Part shown: one piece after another, positions 54,755 through 64,000 of the stretch
Numbering within the stretch: the stretch's first letter is position 1
How the letters are laid out: every line of letters starts with the position of its first letter
Origin: Acanthococcus lagerstroemiae
Taxonomy: Eukaryota; Arthropoda; Insecta; Hemiptera; Eriococcidae
DNA length: 64,000 nucleotides
Assembly: GCA_031841125.1 (NCBI GenBank)
Contig: CM063112.1
Coordinates: forward strand, 25,074,603-25,138,602
Direction of reading: 5' to 3'
Program-made: the position numbers and the translations under genes
The notes under the pieces: model-generated
Told to the model about the DNA's origin: nothing
Databases searched by the model: none
The model's input: the letters and a program-made list of their open reading frames with translations, nothing else

Positions 54755-55900
54755 GTAAGTTGCATTCTATTCTGCATTTACTAACTACATATATACAAAC
54801 GTATACTAAAAAGAGAGAGAAAGAAAAAAAAAAGTCTCTTCATTCCTTATTCTTTCGCGTTTTAACCGGCGATAATTACAAAATCGATATTCTCATTTTC
54901 GACGATGAGCCCGTATACAGCTCTTCGATGTCGCTTTTTATGCCCGGCGATCGCCGTCGTTTCTATAATCGAATATTTATTCACGCCGATTAACTCCGGC
55001 GAAAATTGACGGCGGTTAGGCGTTTGATTCGCGGAACAGCACCCCAGTGCTAATAATGGTTCGCGAAATCGCAATACCGCAGGGAGAAACAAAAAATGAA
55101 AATAAATAAAAAATAAAATAAAAAAAAAAGCAAAATGAAACCGATATTAAATTTGAAGGCCGGGCTATACGAAAAATGTATATAATATACAATAATTAAT
55201 AGCGACGGTGTCGTTCGCAAACATTCCAAATCCGCAAATCCGTTTTAATTAATTACACTTCGGATTGAATTTTAAAAAGCATTAAACACGAACAATATCG
55301 ATGTCAGCGCAAGCGAGCTCGCGACCCCTATCCCGATAATTCATTTTTCTACCCGCTCATTTTTAACCTGCTCCCGTACTTTCAATTATAGCTGTAAGTC
55401 CCTGATACCGCGATGCGTTTTCAAAGGGCCAGTACGAAAACACACGAGGCCTCGATTCGCCCTTCAACTTTTAAGGTACAACCGGTATCAGTACCACCGG
55501 AGAGCTCTGAAAATCGTCGAAATCAGCCAGAATAGAATGCAAGTAGAGGAGTCTCTCTCCGGAAATGGAGAATATTTTGTTACCAGCAAATTTTGCCTTC
55601 TCTTAGGTGATACCGTGCCACGGTGAAGAGGCTTCAGCGTAGAAAATAGAAAAATAAAAGGGCCCTCTATGAGGTTAAATTTTGTAAAAATCGCGAGAAA
55701 AGCACATAGGAGAAGGCAAACTCCGATAGTTGAACCCTGTTGAAAGCAGTGAAAAAGTACAACGGTATCTCTTTCCAGGAAATGTAGCTTTTCCAAATAT
55801 TAATTGAATGAGTTATTTCAAGGAGGGTGTAAAGGGATCATGCTACCGAAACCTGGATAATTTATGTGTTTTTCCCCCTTTTTTTTAAACATTACATATT
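54755..55900. other. possible intron or intergenic DNA, no gene recognised
   Basis: CpG-richer at first (54850-55050), then AT-rich with A-runs (55090-55130). No transposon signature is seen until the 14-bp duplication at 55901. Confidence 0.35.
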
Positions 55901-55914
55901 ATTACTTTTTTCAC
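55901..55914. repeat. target-site duplication of RTE D, left copy
   Basis: ATTACTTTTTTCAC recurs exactly at 58983-58996, directly after the AAAT-repeat tail of the element. Confidence 0.93.
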
Positions 55915-58900
55915 CTCACCCGGAAAGTCTGACCAACGAGGGTGAGTACGGCCAAATCCCCTCAAACCAGAATAATATATTTAGGCAAATAACAGGTAAG
56001 ACAGTAGATAGTAACAAAAGAAAAAATACCAAGAAAGAACTGTTTGCCGCCGGGACCCTCAATGTAAGAACACTAAAAGCCGACCATAGTCTGCTAGAAC
56101 TCGAGAATGCATTCAATAAGTCTGATCTAGTAATCTTGGGTTTATCTGAAGTACGTAGAAAAAACGAATCAATTATTACGACCAAAAACAATAATATACT
56201 GTACCATTCGGATAGTGAGAGCGGGCAAAAAGGAGTGGGATTCTTGATTAAACCAGATTGGAAAAGAAACATAATTGAATTAAGCAGCACATCAGATCGA
56301 ATTGCAAAAGCGATACTAAAAATAGACGAAGATAAAAAATACGTGTTGATACAGGTGTACGCCCCTACTGCCGCAGCAGAAGAAGAAAAAATAGACAGGT
56401 TCTACAAAGAACTTGAAAGCGTAATCTCTCCATACAACCAAAGTAAAGAATACTGCGTAATATTAATGGGCGACTTCAATAGTCAAGTAGGAACAAAACT
56501 GCAGGGAGAGTCGAGGTATATAGGTAACTATGGGTACGGCAAAAGAAACGAAAGGGGAAGTAGGTTACTCAGCTTCTGCCAGGAAAACAATCTGAAAATA
56601 GTGAATACATTTTTTAAGAAAAGAAGGTCTCGACGGTGGACATGGATCTCACCAAACTACAACACGACAAACACGATCGACTATAATCATAGTTCCTACA
56701 GAATTTAACAAGATAGAAAACTTTAACGTAATGAGAAACTTTGAGTTCCACTCTGATCATAGACCCATAGAATGCTACCTAGACGAATCCAAATCTAAGA
56801 AGCGTAAATTTAAATTCACACCCAGAACACAAATAACCGAATCTACGATATATGAACCAATAGTTCGGAATCTGATAAACGATAGAACGAGGAATAAGAG
56901 ACCAACGAGCGTAGAAAGGAAGAACGGCGAAATTATAGAGATACTAAAAGCGGCAATAGAAAGATACAGAACAAAAGTGAGCGAAGGAAAATGCGACAAA
57001 AGCAAACCCAAGAAGCCGGATAACATACAAAAATTATTCATTAAAAGGAAGATTCTCTTGCAAAAGAAAAAACGGTCAGTTAGCGACAAAATAGAGCTTA
57101 ACTTGATAAGCAAACTTATTAAGAAAACTATGAGAGATTTCAAAAAAGACAGGGACGAAGAATACATAAGAGAGACGCTGGAGAAATCAAAAAGTACAAA
57201 AAAAATTAGGAAAGAGCTTTCGACAGGGACAAATCTCCTAACCTACCTAACAGATGAGAGGGGAAAGAAGGTCTACGACAGAATTAAAATAAACACGACA
57301 GCTAGCCACTTTTATAGACAATTGTACAGTTCAGACGATCACAATAAGAAAAAATTAAGCTATCATAATACAGATAAAGTAGAACCCTTCACACTCGATG
57401 AAATAAAAAAACTAACTCAGGCAATCAAAAAAGAAAAAGCCCCCGGGCATGATAACATAACAAACGAACAAATAAAATACGGAGGAGACACCCTAATAAG
57501 AGAAATTACAGACCTATTCAATCTAATACTCGAGAAACTAAAGATTCCAAAAGACTGGAAACTACTTGATACAATTTTGATACCTAAGAAGGGAGATAGA
57601 CATAAAATTACTAATTATAGACCAATAAGCCTAGGATCAGCTCTATCGAAACTGTTTTCCAAAGCTATAGAACAAAGGTTAGGAGGATATCTAAACGAAC
57701 AACAACCTCGAGAACAGGCGGGTTTCAGAAAAAATTTTTCTACCATCGATCATTTGCACACAGTGAATACCCTTATCGAAAAAAGCCACGAATACCAAAC
57801 AAAGGTATACCTTCTACTTATAGAGTACACCAAGGCTTTCGACTCGATCAAACACCAATATCTGATAAACGCACTAATAAAACAAGGGGTGCCAAAAACA
57901 TACGTCGAAATTATTTCAGACATGTACGCGGACTTGAAAACAAGGATAGTAACAGATATAAAGGGACCATACTTCGACGTACAGAAAGGAGTAAGACAGG
58001 GGGACCCACTATCGCCGATTTTGTTCAACTGTCTGCTCGAAGAGGTGTTCAGGTCACTAGATTGGGAAAATAAGGGAATAAGAATAAACAGCGAGTATTT
58101 AAACAACCTCAGGTTCGCGGATGACGTCATCCTAATAACGAATAGTTTCAGAGAGTTAGAGGAAATGGCGACCGAACTGATAGATAAGGGCAAGGACGCG
58201 AGATTAAAAATAAACATGGAAAAAACAATAATGCTCTCTAACGTCGCCGAGACGCCCCCACTAAAGTTAGGAAATCAAAAAATAGAGAAGGTCGACGACG
58301 CGATATACCTGGGACAGATAATCAGCTTTGAGAATAAAGTAGATAAGGAAATTAATAGGCGCATCAGTCTGTCCTGGACAGAATTCTGGAGTCTGAAGCT
58401 CGTTCTAAAGGGTAGCTACAAAAACAAACTAAAAAGCTCAATATTCAACTCTTGCGTGATACCAACCTTAACCTACGGCGCACAAACTTGGTCCCTAACA
58501 CTCGCCCAGGAAAACAAAATAAAATCCGCCCAAAATAAAATGGAAAGATCGATACTAAAAATCAAACTAACAGATAAAATCCCAATAAAGAGCATTAAGT
58601 ACAAACTAAGATGGAATCTAAATTCAATACACGTGATTCGAAGACTCAAGTGGGACTGGGCAGGACATGTTGGAAGGATGAGCGACGACAGATGGACTTA
58701 CAAATTAACTTTTTGGCAACCATACAAAAAAAGAGGAAGTGGACGTCAGAAAATCACTTGGCGAGATGACCTAGACAGGTTTTTAAAGAGTAAAAACAAT
58801 TTTCACAGGGTAACCTGGGATAGATCAGAGTGGAACAGGCTGAGGGAGGCCTATGCCCAAAAACAGGGCCTGGTGGGGTGAACCGGAGTTTGGTCGTTAG

Positions 58901-58982
58901 TACTACCATACTAATTACCAAAATACATTAGTATACATATTTGTAAAACCACCAAAAAAAGGCTTCATAAATAAATAAATAA
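55915..58982 (+). mobile_element. RTE-clade non-LTR retrotransposon D, near-complete, 3.07 kb
   Basis: Bounded by exact 14-bp copies of ATTACTTTTTTCAC. It starts CTCACCCGGAAAGTCTGACC, has a single endonuclease-RT reading line of about 990 codons broken by one base, a 3' UTR of about 100 bp, and a tail of AAAT repeats in place of poly(A), as usual for RTE. The low number of defects and the perfect duplication make it the youngest retrotransposon here. Confidence 0.94.
55917..58881 (+). pseudogene. RTE D endonuclease-reverse transcriptase, one frameshift
   Basis: Endonuclease (55917-56770): AAGTLNVRTLKADHSLLELE, LGLSEVRRKNES, GVGFLIKPDWKR, LIQVYAPTAAAEEEK, LMGDFNSQVG, RRWTWISPN, TIDY, and after a one-base excess near 56685, FHSDHRPIEC. 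Linker (56800-57380): lysine-rich. RT (57400-58250): KEKAPGHDNITNEQ, NYRPISLGSALSKLF, QAGFRKNFSTID, motif A LLIEYTKAFDS, GVRQGDPLSPILFN, catalytic FADD (58114-58125). Thumb and C-terminus: YLGQIISFENKVDKEI, TYGAQTWSL, WDWAGHVGRMSDDRW and REAYAQKQGLVG, with the stop at 58879-58881. In motif A, Glu (GAG 57823-57825) replaces the expected catalytic Asp. No ATG opens the frame inside the element, so a few 5' bases may be missing or a non-ATG start is used. Confidence 0.93.
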
Positions 58983-58996
58983 ATTACTTTTTTCAC

Positions 58997-59160
58997 AGAA
59001 ATCATTTATATGCGTATAATAGAACCTTATTTATGAGGCTGAATCAACAGCATACTTCCTAGGGGAGAAGATAGAGGGGGCTCAAAATGATTAGGACCAC
59101 GCTGAAGAAGTGGCAGCCCACGTTGAAGGAATTGCTGGCCATAGAAAGAAGTTTCCCTAC
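58997..59160. repeat. short CCACGCTGAAG / CCACGTTGAAGG motif patch
   Basis: GGACCACGCTGAAGAAGTGG and CAGCCCACGTTGAAGGAATT, then GCTGGCCATAGAAAG (59096-59145), resemble the motif array of the GGGTAATTCTC elements at 13.4 and 24.3 kb, but no ends of such an element are seen. Confidence 0.45.
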
Positions 59161-59254
59161 GCGCACGCGCGCCCGTGTACTGTGAATACGCACATACTCC
59201 TCCCTCGTATCAGTGCTGCCAGGTGTCCGGATTTTCCAGTAAATCTCCGAATTT

Positions 59255-59605
59255 TTCAACCCTCTTCCTGCCCAATGTAAGTTTCGGAAAATCTCCTCGA
59301 ATGCACAACTAAACAAGTTAGGGGAAAGCGGATCACCCTGCCTGACACTCCTTTCAATTTTAAATTTATCCCTCTTCCTGTCCAGAGTTGTATATAGGCT
59401 TCAGCATTTGGGTATAGATCTTTTATTGCTTTTATATATTTTTTGTCCCACTCACTGTTTCCGAAGGGCTTCCACCAAAAACCTATGTTCCATGGAATGG
59501 AATACTTTTCTCAAGTCCACAAACTGCATGTAATACTCAAGTTATATTCGTTAGCCTTTTTCATAATTTGATTTATGATAAAGAATTGGTTCAAGTTTTT
59601 AGAGA
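59255..59605 (-). pseudogene. RTE-clade RT fragment
   Basis: The minus strand in several frames: NQFFIINQIMKKANEYNL (about 59600-59545), a motif A-like VDLRKVFHSMEH, IKAIKDLYPNAEAYIQ, then SVRQGDPLSPNLFSCAFEEI (about 59340-59285) and FRNLHWAGRGL. GVRQGDPLSPNLF-EEIFR-L-W--RG is RT motif B of RTE proteins. Several stops are present and both ends are lost. Confidence 0.75.
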
Positions 59606-60925
59606 ACCACTTATAGAAAATGTAGAAAAACTCATTACAGAATTGGGTCAGAAATTCCAGTTAATAAAATTTTGGAAATTTTAGGTAAGCCAAAAGAAAC
59701 GAGGGGCAAATATAATTTTCACTCTGGCATTTTATTGAGAAAATTTACACTTGTATACTTAGTATAAGTTTGTAATATCAAAGACACCTGTCAGTTAAAC
59801 TTTTGAATAAAAAAAGAAAATTAACTGCGTTAAATTTGTATGCTCGATTACTGGAACAAATTTACCGGTTATAGGAAGATCTTTGCCGATCACTGGTATG
59901 AATCCAAAGTTTAATTTTTTGACATTAATGCTCTATTATCCGATGAACTAATCGAGGAAAGGACACTGTTTTAAATTTTTTTGACAGCTGAATCATAGTT
60001 TCAAACCGGAAAACTAAAAAATGATGAGAAACACAGTGCTGCTCGTGAAATTTACTGTTGAACTGGAGATTTTGCTTAGCATTTACGATTACTGGTGCAA
60101 CTACGTTACGTTATACACCTAAACCAGTTATTACATATTTAGTTAGATTTAATTTCTGTTTCACCTCGATATACTATTATGTTTTTGAGGAATTATTTTC
60201 CTCTGAATTCATTCTACCCCACAGATTCACCGAAATTTCACACTTTCAGTAGCAGAATAACTGAATCATTACAGTAAATCTGATAGTGATAATTTGTGCT
60301 AACAAATAACGCTACACATCCATTTAAAATGTTTTCTGCCCCACTCTGACGTCACGCGACGATTTTATATTTGCTTCATGTTGCACGGTTAAGGCGGATC
60401 GGGCCGTTTCTGCGCTAGTGTCGCGCACAACGAAAACGGGATAATTGATGAGCGCGGCGGGTGATGGGCGGAAGCTTTTGTTAAATCGATTGAAATCACG
60501 TTTTATGTGAAAAGAAAACTTCTAGGAAATCTTACGCTCTACAAATTTTGTTATTTTAATTTTTTTCGCTAAATGGCTTCGTTCTCGACTTATTTTGAGA
60601 TAACTCAATTAACATTCAAATAGGAAAATCGTCCTGATCTCGTTTTCAATTTTGCCGATTGTAGCGCTCCTAGGGGATGAACGGCCCGAATTAAGGTACT
60701 ACATAGTCGAAGTGCAGGACGAAAGATCCCGTTTGCCTTCGTGTCTCAACCTGTTCTTTTAGCGCGCTACTCTACACTTCTTACCAGCTCACATCATTAC
60801 AACACGTTGTTGCCGCGCTCATGTGCATTATCAGGATACGCTCACTTCACACGCCCACGAGGCAAGGAGCCAAAATCATCAATTAACTGATAACGAGTAT
60901 CTAAACGGCACATAGATACATTGGT
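59606..60925. other. unassigned interval
   Basis: AT-rich, with a CpG-richer patch at about 60340-60490 that includes TGACGTCACGCGACG. No gene is recognised. Confidence 0.35.
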
Positions 60926-62274
60926 ACATAGATATGTCTTATAGTAGCAATTAATCGGCTGCCTACTAATTGAGAGACTAAGGCAAATACCAAAAAAAAA
61001 AAACAAAAAAAAAACAATAGTATATTACACACCAAGAGTCAAAAGTGAGTGTTTATATGGCGACGAAAAGTTTGTAGCCGCGCAGAAAAGATCAAGATCA
61101 ATGAGCACATGGCTAGAAAGAAAAATAATTTCCATGGGAATGTGGACCACTGAACTGAATTGTGACCACAAAGGGCTAAGTCATACTGATTGGCTTCACG
61201 CAATACGCATGACTGAACTAAACTGTGGACTGGAATCAATTTCAGAGTCGGTCGGAATAGACCTTTTCACAGTGACGTCATAAAAAGGACTGTTGCGCAG
61301 CTACTCCAGCCAGTCACACCCATTAGGGTCCAACTTTTTTGTTTTGTACATTCATTTTACATGTAAAACTCCACAAGCGCGAGTCCATAAATATGAACGA
61401 GGGCATTTCTGACCACTAGAATTCCCATGTGTCAATTTACTGCTAAAATTACCAGGTGACGTCATACATGACACCACTGCTTCCGGAAGCTTATTTACCC
61501 TAATTTAAAAATTTCCATAGAAGTTTCTTTTAACGACACAGATTCAGACCGCAGTCGCGCTGCAAAGATCAAGATCAATGAGCAAATAGCTGGACGAATG
61601 TCGGAGGAGCGGGGGGGAGCAACGTTTGGTACAAACACGGTTTTCGCTCAAGTATCAAATATACTCTGATCAGTAATATGACGTCATAGTAACAGGAGTG
61701 TACCACATCCTAATGGAAATTTCTATCAACACGACTGCAGACTGCAGTCGCGCAGCTAAGATCAAGATCAATGAGCACATGGCTAGAAGAATGTCGGGAG
61801 GAACGTCGAGCGTGTCGAGGGGGGGTGGTTACAGTTTTTGCCCAAGTATACCCATGGCTGTAAGATGTCAAACTTTTAAGCATTGCAAATTAATCGGCAG
61901 CTGACTGCAGCCACGAAAGATTAAGATCAATGACACATGGCTAGAAGGAAAAATAATTTCCGCATACTCATTGGGTTCACGCAATATGCACAACTGAACT
62001 GAACTGAAATCAAGTTCAGTGTTGGTCCGAAAATCAAGTTCAGTATTGGTCGGAATTCGATGATAGAGGGGCGTATGGTGATGCACGCATGCCAAATTAA
62101 CCTCGGGACACCGCACCCCCTATCCCAGAAATGCCCCAAATGGGCTTGCCTCAGAATAGGGGGGGTCGCTGCTACCCCCATTTCTCCTATCGCCTCCTCA
62201 CGGCGGCCCAAGTATTGGTCAGAATTGGTGTAGGTCGGAAATAGGATGAGGGCCAGCCAATAGACATATCCATG
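60926..62274. mobile_element. composite MITE-like element, ACATAGATATGTCTTAT ends, about 1.35 kb
   Basis: The left end GGTACATAGATATGTCTTAT and the right end AATAGACATATCCATGA are inverse and match the MITE ends at 33.1 and 37.2-37.8 kb. The interior holds a fragment of the GACTCTTGGTGT palindromic repeat (61022-61060), three units with GATCAAGATCAATGAGCACA and TGGCTAGAA (about 61085, 61570, 61755, 61920), the ACTGAACTGAACTG repeat (61140-61260, 61985-62060) and an inserted GGGACGTATGG-type repeat (62058-62210). No coding region. Confidence 0.6.
62055..62160 (+). repeat. dispersed repeat with GGGGCGTATGGTGATGCACG core (copy 2)
   Basis: GGGGCGTATGGTGATGCACG, CATGCCAAATTAACC and GGGACACCGCACCCCC match 24785-24905 (inverse) and 63928-64000. 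It splits a phrase GTATTGGTCGGAATT / GTATTGGTCAGAATT (62042 and 62212), so it looks inserted. Confidence 0.75.
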
Positions 62275-63927
62275 ACAAAATTGACAATTCTTATCAAAAA
62301 ATTGAGTTCGCAGATTCTTTTTGTCGAAAACGAAGACCACGCCAATTTTCTCAAGCAGGTATGCGATTAATGGTCGTTTCAGGGTCTGAAAGTCATCTAC
62401 TCATCCTCGTCAACTTCACCCCAACCAATCAAAGACTCTTCTCGGCTCATAAGATGAGAATTCTTCACCCGGGAAACCACTTATACGAGAATCTACAGCA
62501 CGTACCTGAGATGTCCGTACTCGAAGTCGCAATCCATTGGGCAGTCACAGCATCATAGAAACTCCCGAACTGAATCCATGTTTTCACCGGCAGCCTGATA
62601 ACAGCCATCTCGGAGGTCGCCAGCGAGCATCCGGCACGCAGTCACTCGGAGGAGCGCCAATCTGCAAACACAGAAGACAGACATCTACATAGTCAAAAAG
62701 AAATAGCAGAAGACTCAAGACACCAAAGCGGTAGCGTATACCGAGAAGCAAGAAACAGTTACAAAGGAGAGATTATCAGGGTGAAAACGGATGCGGCAAT
62801 CACGGAAATATAAAACAAGTGGTGGAATAAGGTGGCGTAATAGTTCGCACGGGGGAAAATCCTACAAGGGATCTTCAAGAGGAACGCTTATCAAAGTCGA
62901 CAGCCTTTCTCGCCAGGACGAGGAAGAGAAAAATGACAACGTTAATGAAAGTTTTCCTTCCCGGATGAGACAGTGTTGAAGAGAAACTTGGAAAATGATC
63001 GAAATTCTATTCACCTTCCTGGATACCTTCCATCTGCACCCATCTCTCCGCCTGAAGCTGTCAAGAAGCAATGGGAAAATCTGAGCTGGTGTTGTCACCA
63101 AGACCCTAGAATCTTCGCGTGAGTTGGACCCATCGTGAACGCACTAAGCGATGGGGGAGAGAGGCACTTGTTGAAGAGGACTTAAAAAATGATCGAAATT
63201 CTATGGTATGATTTTTTAGCACGAAAAAAAAGTCAGAAATAACGAAAAAAGAAAGACATTGAGCGGTTAATAATTATTCCACGAAATATAAAATAAAGGA
63301 AACAGAAAAAATAATACATGAACATTAAGAAAAACTTCTGAACAAAAAAATAAAATAATCACGAAATAATAAAACATCGAACGGAAAAACCAGGAAAAAT
63401 TATGGAACTAGTAATTTTTAGGTGAACTAAAAATAGACCAGTTTGGGTTTGTGTTAGATTTGAGGGAAAGGTCAAACAAGGTGACAAGCCTTCAAGAGAT
63501 CTTGGATTTGTACTGCACTCTAGAGGCTTTGAATTTGTCAATTCTTTCATTCCACTGAATGTTAACTGAAGGTCAGAAAACTGGCCTAATTGAAAGTGAT
63601 TCACCAGTGGTAGCTTACAGCATGAATTGCTTCTTAGATCAAAAAGGAAAGTTCGTTCCAGCCACCCTGGTGCTTCACATCTTGCTTTTTTACCAATTTC
63701 TCTGTTTGTCTGGCATCGTGTCTATCGTACAATTCGCCATAGTTCTTTTTTTTCGTTCAAAAACATTGAACATTTCGTGCAAGGTGGTTTTCGTTCACTC
63801 TACTGACAATTTCGTTATTTTGAATTACTTTTTCGTGCTTCTACTTTTCGTCCAAACACCTTTTACCTTTCGTGCAGTTTAATATTCCCCAAATTCTATT
63901 TACCTTCCTGGATACCTTCCATCTTGT
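62275..63927. other. unassigned interval with a duplicated phrase
   Basis: Short plus-strand frames (62361-62558, 62791-62979, 63559-63882) carry no recognised domains. AAATTCTATT(C/T)ACCTTCC and TGGATACCTTCCATCT occur at about 63003-63036 and 63889-63922; AAAATGATCGAAATTCTAT occurs at about 62992 and 63187. These suggest a fragmented unknown repeat or duplicated exon. No gene is confirmed. Confidence 0.35.
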
Positions 63928-64000
63928 GTGTGGTGGGACGTATGGCGATGCACGCATGCCAAAGTGGCCCCTATGACACCGCACCCCCGGCCACAGGAAC
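63928..64000 (+). repeat. dispersed repeat with GGGACGTATGGCGATGCACG core (copy 3, cut by window end)
   Basis: GGGACGTATGGCGATGCACG, CATGCCAAAGTGGCCCCTAT and GACACCGCACCCCCGGCCAC; the best match is the inverse copy at 24785-24905. Confidence 0.75.

Noticed and set aside
54862..55092. Minus-strand frame next to the possible exon
   Set aside because: Ala/Arg-rich, unrecognised; likely due to CpG-rich composition.

Overview
This is eukaryotic, AT-rich, very gene-poor DNA, most likely from an insect (at least an arthropod). The basis is the transposon mix: Jockey-type, R1-type and several RTE-type non-LTR retrotransposons, together with hAT, pogo/Tigger, MULE-like and unclassified terminal-inverted-repeat (TIR) elements and a tRNA-derived SINE. 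I could not confirm a single complete host gene. The best host candidate is one possible first coding exon at 54667-54754. The species cannot be told from the sequence.

Layout. 1-2.5 kb: noncoding with two minisatellites. 2.5-11.6 kb: a four-layer nest. A minus-strand RTE was split by a plus-strand Jockey element (13-bp target-site duplication, poly(A)). The Jockey was split in its reverse transcriptase (RT) C-terminus by a hAT-type element (8-bp duplication). The hAT element carries a 578-bp pogo/Tigger-type MITE (TA duplication). 11.7-13.3 kb: CpG-richer unique DNA. 13.4-15.4 and 24.3-26.2 kb: two related elements with GGGTAATTCTC ends, 4-bp duplications and many copies of a CCACG-containing motif. 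This is the best candidate for an undescribed transposon family. 15.8-23.9 kb: RTE pieces, one split by a Jockey 3' fragment. 26.4-27.3 kb: a deleted pogo/Tigger transposon. 30.4-33.8 kb: R1 fragments, a direct repeat pair, and a 928-bp MULE-like element with a 9-bp duplication whose empty site survives in the other repeat copy.

33-41 kb: MITEs with TACATGGATATGT-like ends, RTE and hAT relics, and a 175-bp tandem repeat full of GAACGCGTTC palindromes. 41.4-44.5 kb: a TIR element, a SINE with target duplication, and a 1.9-kb element with ~490-bp inverted terminal arms. 47-53.6 kb: nested palindromes, an inverted pair of tRNA-like units, and a second decayed Jockey flanked by ~470-bp direct repeats and hit by a 289-bp hAT MITE. 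55.9-59.0 kb: the youngest-looking element, a 3.07-kb RTE retrotransposon with a 14-bp duplication and one frameshift. 59-64 kb: RTE relics, a composite MITE-like repeat and uncharacterised DNA.

How the parts relate: nearly every recognisable protein is a retrotransposon or transposase protein, and nearly all are broken by stops, frameshifts, truncations or later insertions. The window is best read as heterochromatin-like or intergenic DNA recording successive transposon waves. All calls come from reading the sequence by eye. No database search was run, and boundaries without a named duplication are approximate.
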